Shown here: one piece after another, positions 1 through 4,635 of the stretch
How positions within the stretch are numbered: the stretch's first letter is position 1
Layout: each line of letters begins with the position of its first letter
From: Caldithrix sp.
GTDB taxonomy: Bacteria; Zhuqueibacterota; Zhuqueibacteria; Oceanimicrobiales; Oceanimicrobiaceae
Direction of reading: 5' to 3'
Assembly (NCBI GenBank): GCA_004357015.1
Contig: SMXE01000082.1
Location: 1 to 5,286, forward strand
DNA: 5,286 bases
The notes under the pieces: model-generated
Told to the model about the DNA's origin: nothing
The model's input: the letters and a program-made list of their open reading frames with translations, nothing else
The model's database searches: none
Program-made: the position numbers and the translations under genes

Positions 1-40
1 CCAGAATGGCCTTTGCTTCTGATTTAGTTAATAGAGCCAT
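1..40 (-). CDS. TldE/PmbA-like protease partner, N-terminal fragment
   Basis: Only the first 13 codons lie in the window (M-A-L-L-T-K-S-E-A-K-A-I-L); the rest runs off the left edge. The start is ATG at 38-40. The purine-rich stretch AAGGGAAAG on the minus strand (about 48-56) can serve as ribosome binding site. The gene begins 37 bp after the tldD stop on the same strand, so the two are very probably one operon. The N-terminus resembles, from memory, the starts of TldE/PmbA proteins that sit beside tldD (K-x-E-A-K-A-I-L-E). TldD and TldE/PmbA form a heterodimeric protease in which TldD holds the metal site. No signal peptide is present in these 13 residues, unlike the TldD upstream. Identity rests on position and a very short sequence. 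Confidence 0.6.
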   Translation of the reverse strand, partial: MALLTKSEAKAIL

Positions 41-77
41 AATGCACTTTCCCTTTATTTTTTATTTACAGATTTAA

Positions 78-1703
78 TCAAACTTTTCTTTCGGTATTAA
101 TGACATTCACGCCATTAAACCGGGAGGTTGAACAGCCGTGCGAAACCGCACTGATTTGTCCCGGCTGGCCTTTACCGTCAAAAAATGAGCCGCCGAAACG
201 ATAATCGCTTTGATCGCAAATGCCGACACAAGAATTCCAGAATTCCTGTGTGTTGGATTGATAAGCGACATCGCGCAGCATCCCGACAATTTTGCCATCA
301 GCGATCTCATAATAAAGCTGCCCGCCGAACTGGAAATTGTAGCGCTGCTGGTCGATCGAAAAAGAGCCGTTCCCCACGATAAAAATGCCTTTTTCAACGT
401 CCTTAATCATTTGCTCCGGGGTGAGCTTTTCTTTGCCGGGCGCCAAAGAGACATTCGGCATTCTTTGAAATTGGACAGAACTCCAACTATCGCCATAGCA
501 GCAACCATGGGATTCATTTTCACCCAGAATGTGAACCTGATCGCGAATGGCCTGATAATTAACCAGAATGCCATCTTTCACCAAAGCCCATTTCTTACAC
601 TTCACGCCTTCGTCATCATAACCAACAGCACCGAGAGATTTTGGCTGAGTTTTATCAGCGATGAGATTGACCAACTCACTGCCGTAGTTGAATGACTTGG
701 TTTCCCATTTGTCCAGTGTCGCAAAGCTGGTCCCGGCGTAATTGGCTTCATAGCCCAAAACTCTGTCCAACTCCAGTGGATGGCCGACGGATTCATGAAT
801 GGTCAACCAGAGATGCGACGGGTCGAGAATGAGATCGTACTTGCCGGCCTCAACGGATTTGGCTTTGATTTTTTCCTGTGCTTGCTGTGCAGCCATAGTG
901 GCGTCTTCCACCATGTCATAATGATTGCCATAACGCGTGGTCACCCCGAAAATCTTGCTTTCAGCCCGGGCGTCCAGGTATTCCCAACCCATCCCCATTG
1001 GCGAGCTAAGTGAGTTGCGGGTTTTAAATTTGCCTTTGTCAGGGTCAATTGCTGTTACGGTAAAGTTAGGCCAAATTCGATGGACATCCTGATCAATGTA
1101 GGAACCTTCTGAGGAAGCGAAATATTTTTGTTCATTCACCAGAAACAAAAATGAATTGACAAAATTCGCGCCATTCTTCATTGCCGCATCATTGACCGCC
1201 ATGAGCAAATCGACTTTTTCCGAAATCGGCACATCAAATGCATTTTCCCCGATAGGTGTCTTCCAGCTGATTTCTCCATAATTTTTCACCGGGGCTAAGA
1301 TGACCGGCTCATCCTGAAATTTCGAATTCGCCTTAGCAATGGCAACCGCTTGTTCAGCGGCTTTGGCAATGCTTTCCGGTGTCACTTCACTGGTAGCGGC
1401 AAAACCCCAGGTGCCATTGGTAATGACTCGAATTCCGGTGCCGTAGGATTCGGTGTTAACGATGTTCTGAACTTTGTCTTCACGCGTGATGATGAATTGA
1501 TTAAGATAACGGCCAATACGCACATCCGTGTAGGTTGCGCCTTTGGCCCGCGCGGCATTCAAAGCGATATCCGCCAGCCGCTTCTTTTCCGCAGTGTCAA
1601 CAGGTTCCAGAAGTCCGGTAAAAGGACGTCCCAGAACGGATAAAGGAATGGCCATAGCGCCCACTCCAATACCGCCAATACGAAGGAAATCTCGCCTTTT
1701 CAA
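78..1703 (-). CDS. tldD: TldD-family zinc metalloprotease with twin-arginine signal
   Basis: A 541-residue protein of the TldD/PmbA family, the catalytic half of a two-subunit protease that degrades unfolded or small peptide substrates (in E. coli, microcin B17 leader removal and CcdA turnover). The signature is H303-E304-S-V-G-H308, the HExxxH metal site, followed by the conserved P-L-E-L-D-R. C496, in G-I-C-D just ahead of G-K-G-Q-P, aligns with the third, cysteine ligand of E. coli TldD. The N-terminus is a Tat leader: R-R-D-F-L-R at residues 3-8, a hydrophobic Gly/Ala-rich stretch to about residue 25, then L-G-R-P. The mature protein is therefore expected outside the cytoplasm. The start is TTG at 1701-1703, chosen because GGGAGGG (1710-1716) lies 6 nt upstream and the Tat motif begins at once. 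At 541 residues it is longer than E. coli TldD (about 480), partly because of the leader. The next gene, its likely partner, begins 37 bp downstream. Family confidence is high; the substrate is unknown. Confidence 0.95.
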   Translation of the reverse strand: MKRRDFLRIGGIGVGAMAIPLSVLGRPFTGLLEPVDTAEKKRLADIALNAARAKGATYTDVRIGRYLNQFIITREDKVQNIVNTESYGTGIRVITNGTWGFAATSEVTPESIAKAAEQAVAIAKANSKFQDEPVILAPVKNYGEISWKTPIGENAFDVPISEKVDLLMAVNDAAMKNGANFVNSFLFLVNEQKYFASSEGSYIDQDVHRIWPNFTVTAIDPDKGKFKTRNSLSSPMGMGWEYLDARAESKIFGVTTRYGNHYDMVEDATMAAQQAQEKIKAKSVEAGKYDLILDPSHLWLTIHESVGHPLELDRVLGYEANYAGTSFATLDKWETKSFNYGSELVNLIADKTQPKSLGAVGYDDEGVKCKKWALVKDGILVNYQAIRDQVHILGENESHGCCYGDSWSSVQFQRMPNVSLAPGKEKLTPEQMIKDVEKGIFIVGNGSFSIDQQRYNFQFGGQLYYEIADGKIVGMLRDVAYQSNTQEFWNSCVGICDQSDYRFGGSFFDGKGQPGQISAVSHGCSTSRFNGVNVINTERKV

Positions 1704-1709
1704 AGCGTA

Positions 1710-1716
1710 CCCTCCC
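1710..1716 (-). promoter_or_regulatory. Shine-Dalgarno of tldD
   Basis: GGGAGGG on the minus strand, 6 nt upstream of a TTG codon. It decides the start: TTG is non-canonical, but the site is strong and the twin-arginine motif follows at codons 3-4. Confidence 0.8.
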
Positions 1717-1771
1717 GTTTTGATTAAATTTAGTATGAATTAGAAGATTATGAAAATGATTGGAAATTTTA

Positions 1772-1791
1772 CTAATGCTGATTAACATTAG
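1772..1791. repeat. Inverted repeat upstream of tldD (CTAATG/CATTAG)
   Basis: Perfect 6-bp arms CTAATG (1772-1777) and CATTAG (1786-1791) flank 8 nt. It sits about 70-90 bp before the tldD start, in an AT-rich stretch where a promoter or operator would be expected. No T-run follows on either strand, so it does not look like a terminator. No convincing -35/-10 pair could be assigned to tldD. The role is unknown. Confidence 0.35.
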
Positions 1792-1822
1792 ACCGCTTCA
1801 AATCGAAATTGGTTGCAAATTT

Positions 1823-1863
1823 TGTCTCTTTGATAAAAGAGAATATCATTAAAATAAGAGACA
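1823..1863. repeat. Three-arm inverted repeat with two alternative hairpins
   Basis: The left arm TGTCTCTT (1823-1830) is the perfect complement of AAGAGACA (1856-1863). Part of the same arm, TCTCTTT (1825-1831), is also the perfect complement of AAAGAGA (1836-1842) across a GATA loop. A third nested pair, TGATA (1831-1835) with TATCA (1844-1848), is compatible with the outer stem. The two main stems exclude each other. It lies 120-160 bp upstream of tldD, with no U-tract on either strand. It could be an operator or a leader RNA structure if the tldD transcript starts further upstream; nothing in the window proves either. Confidence 0.4.
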
Positions 1864-1996
1864 GTTAAAGAAAAGCAAGCATTTTATACTCTGGCGCTAT
1901 GAAATGTCAGGGTATATGCCTATGCATAAATCGAGCTCACCTTAGCTCAGTCTTTGGGCTGCATGATTTCAATTTAATAGTTCATGTCTGATCCCG

Positions 1997-2027
1997 GTTT
2001 AAGGGTGAGCCCTTGCGTTTAAGGTGA
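1997..2027. repeat. Tandem GTTTAAGG(G)TGA boxes
   Basis: GTTTAAGGGTGA (1997-2008) and GTTTAAGGTGA (2017-2027) are direct repeats with a 20-bp period, about two helical turns, as in paired protein binding sites. The core AAGGTGA also occurs inverted at 1937-1943 and 2125-2131. The first box overlaps a small stem AAGGG-TGAG-CCCTT (2001-2014). They lie 45-75 bp upstream of the LysR remnant. A poor -35/-10 pair (TTGCGT 2013-2018, AATAAT 2035-2040, spacing 16) overlaps the second box. Regulatory meaning is an inference. Confidence 0.3.
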
Positions 2028-2052
2028 AATTGGGAATAATTTTTTTAAGTTT

Positions 2053-2066
2053 TCTGTAATTACAGA
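2053..2066. promoter_or_regulatory. 14-bp perfect palindrome upstream of the LysR start
   Basis: TCTGTAATTACAGA reads identically on both strands and ends 5 bp before the ATG of the LysR-type remnant at 2072. LysR-type regulators often bind interrupted dyads near their own promoters (T-N11-A), so an autoregulatory operator is plausible. The gene it would serve is truncated, so the site may be a relic. Confidence 0.35.
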
Positions 2067-2071
2067 GTCCG

Positions 2072-2129
2072 ATGGAAATTCGACATCTGAAACTTATAAA
2101 AACAGTCCCTGAAGAAGGAAATCTCACCT
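2072..2129 (+). pseudogene. LysR-type regulator, truncated to its first 19 codons
   Basis: ATG at 2072 begins MEIRHLKLIKTVPEEGNLT, which has the form of the N-terminal winged-helix start of LysR-type regulators (M-E-[IL]-R-H-L-x-x-[IL]-x-x-V-x-E-x-G-[NS]-[LF]-T, before the A-A-x-x-L recognition region). After T19 the match stops abruptly. The frame continues as F-R-P-P-L-R-R-A-W to 2266, but that is only the antisense of the decarboxylase 3' end. The break falls at about 2129, next to the decarboxylase TGA at 2130-2132. The recognition helix and whole effector domain are missing, so it cannot make a working regulator. No strong Shine-Dalgarno precedes the ATG. Call based on a 19-residue match to the family pattern from memory. 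Confidence 0.6.
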
Positions 2130-3620
2130 TCAGACCACCGCTTCGGCGGGCCTGGCGCAGAGAATGGCCTCACCTATGGCAAGGCTCGCTTGTACGAGGC
2201 GGTGAAAATCCTCTCTCCTACTACGGTGATTCGTGTTTGCCACGCGAATGGCGAACCTGCCGTTGATGACCGTGTAAGACGGTGCGGCGATGCCTCGCTC
2301 CTGCAGTTCGGCAAGAAGCGTCTGATTAAGACGGTTAAGCGCGTCCTCATCAAATCCGCCGGGGTTGTAGCGATAGCAAACGATATTCAGGGACACCGGC
2401 GCTAAAAGTTCGAGCTTTTGGCTTGCTTCGACCAATGACCCCAGGTAGCGGGCTTGATGAATATTTTGCCTGATCAAGCGGCGGTACTTGTCGATTCCGT
2501 GTTCTTTCAATGAAAGCCAGACTTTAAGCGCTTTGAAGCCCCGAGACAACTGTATGCCATAGTTGGAAAGCGGTTCCGGGCCCGCCGCCATCCCGCGTGC
2601 CTGCGGGTTCAAATAATCAGCTGATACGGCCAGGGCATGGTGGTGCTTTTCTGCGTCGCGGACGAGCACACATGCTGCTTCGTAAGGCACATAGAGCCAT
2701 TTATGGAAATCGAAGGCGAGTGAATCGGCTTTTGACAGCCCTCGAATCTTGTTTTCATATTCCGGTAAGAGTGCAGCCAGCGCTCCAAACGCACCATCGA
2801 TATGGAACCAAAGCTTTTCGGCCCGGGCAAGTTCAGCCAGCTCATCCAATGGATCGATGGCACCGGTATTGACTGTTCCTGCATTTCCGACAATACAGAA
2901 AGGGACGTGACCCTGCTCACGGTCGCGGACAATTGCAGCGCGAAGCGCACCAAGATCAATTTGGAAATTTTCGTTGACAGGCACTTTTCGAAAGGCCTCC
3001 TTGCCAAGCCCGAGAATGTCCGCCGCTTTGATGAGTGAGCTGTGGCTTTCTGTCGAGCCATACAAGGTGAGCCTCCCCTCTGCATTGCCCATACCATAGT
3101 TGCCGACGTCCGTGTTTGCCACAGAGTTGCGGGCGACCAGCAACCCGATGAGGTTCGCCTCCGATGCCCCACTGGTGAGAATGCCGCTCGCGGTCCCGGG
3201 AAAACCGAGCATTTCCTTGCTCCAGCTTATCACTTGCCGCTCCACGTAAACCGCACTGTGATCAGCAACGCCAAGGTTAGAATTCATACCCGCCGCCAAC
3301 ATTTCCGCGAAGGCGCCGAACACGGTGCCGGTGCCATCGACCCAACCCCAGAAGCTTGGGTGGATATTGCCTTTTGGATAGGGAAGCACCAGATCTTGAA
3401 AGTCCCGGTATGCCTGCTGCATGCCTTGTGGCTTCTCAGGCAATGGTTCATGGAATCGCGCCTTAACCTCATCCGGCGGGCGTTTCCAGACAGGTCGGTC
3501 GCGCACCGTTTTCCAATAGTCTATCAGGTCGTCTATCATGCGGTGGCCGAGACCTCGGGCCAGGTCCCAATCTTCAGGATCCAGTGTTTCCTCGTGCTCG
3601 GGTTGGTAAGTCGTATTCAT
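2130..3620 (-). CDS. Group II PLP-dependent amino-acid decarboxylase
   Basis: A complete 496-residue protein of the pyridoxal-dependent decarboxylase family (aromatic-L-amino-acid/histidine/tyrosine/glutamate decarboxylase type, aspartate aminotransferase fold). The PLP-binding lysine is K307 in D-F-H-K-W-L-Y. D275 in H-I-D-G-A-F-G should bind the pyridine nitrogen, and H193 in E-S-H matches the ring-stacking histidine. The substrate-loop region N-I-H-P-S-F-W-G-W lies at 85-93 and the family's S-G-A-S-E-A-N at 150-156. Length is close to aromatic decarboxylases (about 480). The product is presumably an amine plus CO2, cytoplasmic; the amino acid cannot be read from the sequence. The start is ATG at 3618-3620, with AGGAG (3628-3632) 7 nt upstream; the stop is TGA. 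Base composition is visibly more GC-rich than the PhzF gene and the intergenic DNA. Both borders carry broken genes: LysR at the 3' end and a PhzF tail upstream. Confidence 0.93.
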   Translation of the reverse strand: MNTTYQPEHEETLDPEDWDLARGLGHRMIDDLIDYWKTVRDRPVWKRPPDEVKARFHEPLPEKPQGMQQAYRDFQDLVLPYPKGNIHPSFWGWVDGTGTVFGAFAEMLAAGMNSNLGVADHSAVYVERQVISWSKEMLGFPGTASGILTSGASEANLIGLLVARNSVANTDVGNYGMGNAEGRLTLYGSTESHSSLIKAADILGLGKEAFRKVPVNENFQIDLGALRAAIVRDREQGHVPFCIVGNAGTVNTGAIDPLDELAELARAEKLWFHIDGAFGALAALLPEYENKIRGLSKADSLAFDFHKWLYVPYEAACVLVRDAEKHHHALAVSADYLNPQARGMAAGPEPLSNYGIQLSRGFKALKVWLSLKEHGIDKYRRLIRQNIHQARYLGSLVEASQKLELLAPVSLNIVCYRYNPGGFDEDALNRLNQTLLAELQERGIAAPSYTVINGRFAIRVANTNHRSRREDFHRLVQASLAIGEAILCARPAEAVV

Positions 3621-3627
3621 TTTTTAT

Positions 3628-3632
3628 CTCCT
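3628..3632 (-). promoter_or_regulatory. Shine-Dalgarno of the decarboxylase
   Basis: AGGAG on the minus strand, 7 nt upstream of the ATG at 3618-3620. It supports this start. A 10-bp palindrome CAATCGATTG (3646-3655) lies slightly further upstream in the leader and may be an operator or chance. Confidence 0.75.
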
Positions 3633-3689
3633 ATGGTGTAGATCACAATCGATTGCGAACTCAGATTTATTTCAGCTTGATGATCTTTT

Positions 3690-3764
3690 TTAAATGACGA
3701 TTTCGGTCTTAAATAAAATAACTGCCTGGCCTCCAACACGAACAGGTGTCGTTCCGAGTCCTGT
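3690..3764 (-). pseudogene. PhzF-family C-terminal tail, gene remnant
   Basis: On the minus strand, 3693-3749 reads TPVRVGGQAVILFKTEIVI followed by TAA (3690-3692). This closely parallels the C-terminus of the intact PhzF-like gene in this window, V-Q-V-G-G-H-A-V-V-A-F-K-T-E-I-E-I. Upstream the frame holds only T-G-L-G-T before another stop (TAA, 3765-3767), so no complete gene exists. The DNA differs from the intact copy, with different codons and neighbouring residues, so it is a separate, more GC-rich paralogue and not a recent duplicate. From 3765 to 3879 there are only weak hints of more PhzF sequence (D-T-G...L-Y-F-L in the same frame, R-P then G-T-L across a shift), which I do not count. 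It lies between the thioredoxin-like gene and the decarboxylase. Confidence 0.7.
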
Positions 3765-3879
3765 TTAGAAAGAAACTTCGAGAAAGTACAAAACCATTCC
3801 ACAAAACCCAGTGTCCCGCGGTCGGCTGGAAACAAAGTGATGCACTCCAGACTGATTGCAAATGGCCTCTGCACGGTGT

Positions 3880-4497
3880 TTAGCCACACCGACCTGCCTG
3901 AATTTGTAAGTCATGTGCGTGCCAATTCCTCAATAAAGTCGCTCTTGTGCGCCCATGCGATTCTGGAAACCGCTGCAAGATCTCCTGCCAGGCTATGCTC
4001 AGATCTTTTTTCTGCCGCGTGCTTCGGTAACGGGCGATGCCTTGCCAGAAAAGCGCTTCAGGCACGACACTGGTATTCTCGAATCGCATCGTCAGAGTTG
4101 CAAAAATTTCCTCAGCTGCGTCAGCCGCCCCGGCAGTAAGGGAGGCGAGGCCACGCCCCAAATCGAGCTCGGCTATGAATTTCCGGGGCGGATAGTAGCC
4201 GAGAATGAGTCTATGCTCGATGCCTGATGGACCTAACACCAGGAAGAGCGGCGACCATGTCAGCTTGCGCGGGCGCAAGAGTTGGGCAACGCGTTTTGCG
4301 TCAATATGCTGCTCCAATTTAACACCGATGAAATGTTCTTTTAAATATTCTTGTACATCTTCATTCGGATACGTCACGCGATCCATTCGAGCGCATCCGA
4401 GTCAAGTATCCTCCCAGACATCGACCAGCACCAGTTTTCCCCTCTCTTTAGCAGCCGTCTGCGCTGCCGTCAATTCCTTAAACCAAAAATCTTTCAT
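3880..4497 (-). CDS. Thioredoxin-fold protein, candidate selenoprotein (UxxC, TGA codon 32)
   Basis: Read with TGA as selenocysteine, this is a 205-residue protein. ATG at 4495-4497 has AAGGAGG 6 nt upstream. Residues 1-31 form the first helix and strand of a thioredoxin fold (K-L-V-L-V-D-V-W-E-D-T). Codon 32 is TGA (4402-4404), followed by L-G-C35-A-R-M-D-R-V-T-Y-P, so the TGA replaces the nucleophilic first Cys of CxxC. W-S-P83 supplies the cis-proline, and F-L-V-L-G-P-S-G follows as the next strand. Residues about 115-180 are helical, with a TPR-like pair (A-L-F-W-Q-G-I-A-R-Y ... A-W-Q-E-I-L-Q-R-F-P-E-S). No signal peptide is visible, so it is probably a cytoplasmic thiol/selenol oxidoreductase; the partner is unknown. 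Restarting at M38 would lose the redox motif, and no Shine-Dalgarno precedes it. After S180 the frame appears shifted: the +1 frame gives W-A-H-K-S-D-F-I-E-E-L-A-R-T and stops at 3911-3913, a more natural end (about 195 residues). Alternatives are a pseudogene or a sequencing error at codon 32. Confidence 0.78.
4367..4398 (-). promoter_or_regulatory. Candidate bacterial SECIS hairpin
   Basis: Beginning 3 nt after the TGA, GGATGCG (4398-4392) pairs with CGTATCC (4373-4367) over 7 bp, one of them G-U. Inside an asymmetric internal loop, CGA (4389-4387) pairs with TCG (4381-4379), closing the five-base loop ATGGA (4386-4382). The apical GG is 18-19 nt after the TGA, close to the spacing I recall for E. 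coli fdhF. Bacterial SECIS elements are hairpins in the coding region just downstream of UGA, with G residues in the apical loop that contact SelB. Here the GG lies mid-loop and the upper stem is short, so the fit is good but not textbook. The hairpin was found by eye, without folding energies. Confidence 0.5.
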
Positions 4498-4503
4498 TTG
4501 ATT

Positions 4504-4510
4504 CCTCCTT
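4504..4510 (-). promoter_or_regulatory. Shine-Dalgarno of the thioredoxin-like gene
   Basis: AAGGAGG on the minus strand, 6 nt upstream of the ATG at 4495-4497. It is the best ribosome binding site in the window. It fixes translation to begin 31 codons before the in-frame TGA, so readthrough must be explained and not avoided by a later start. Confidence 0.85.
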
Positions 4511-4540
4511 AATTTTTTATTTCAAAATCTAATCATCTGA

Positions 4541-4551
4541 TGAACCGTTCA
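4541..4551. repeat. Short dyad TGAAC-N-GTTCA
   Basis: Perfect 5-bp arms around one base, 44-54 bp upstream of the thioredoxin-like start, within the 138-bp gap after the PhzF-like gene. A weak promoter-like TTGAAC overlaps it on the minus strand, without a convincing -10. It could be an operator or chance. No hairpin plus T-run terminator was found in this gap, so co-transcription with the PhzF-like gene is not excluded. Confidence 0.25.
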
Positions 4552-4635
4552 AACACAGATATACCTTAACACCCGGCAGCAAGCGCGGTGACTTTTTGCG
4601 GTTCGCCCTTAATATTGTTTTTATCTCACCAGTCT

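Noticed and set aside
210..695. 161-codon plus-strand open frame opposite tldD
   Set aside because: It is fully antisense to tldD with no family features; judged a shadow frame.
2033..2129. Terminator for the decarboxylase near its 3' end
   Set aside because: T-runs exist on the minus strand but no stable GC stem sits directly before them.
3042..3641. 199-codon plus-strand open frame opposite the decarboxylase
   Set aside because: It lies antisense to a well-supported gene with a full active site. It shows no Shine-Dalgarno or recognisable protein, and long shadow frames are expected in GC-rich coding DNA.
3617..3889. 90-codon minus-strand open frame starting GTG and overlapping the decarboxylase ATG
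   Set aside because: It has a weak start signal and no recognisable protein, and it runs across the PhzF tail in a different frame. The PhzF match in the other frame explains this DNA better.
3880..4386. Translation of the thioredoxin-like protein starting at M38, after the TGA
   Set aside because: It would begin inside the redox motif, lacks a Shine-Dalgarno and drops the first strand and helix of the fold, while a perfect ribosome site serves the upstream ATG.
4402..4404. Genome-wide reassignment of TGA to Trp or Gly
   Set aside because: TGA terminates tldD (78-80) and the decarboxylase (2130-2132) at natural C-termini, and no other internal TGA is needed in the other genes.
4498..4635. 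Terminator or small gene between the PhzF-like and thioredoxin-like genes
   Set aside because: No stem followed by a T-run and no open frame with a ribosome site was found in this 138-bp gap.
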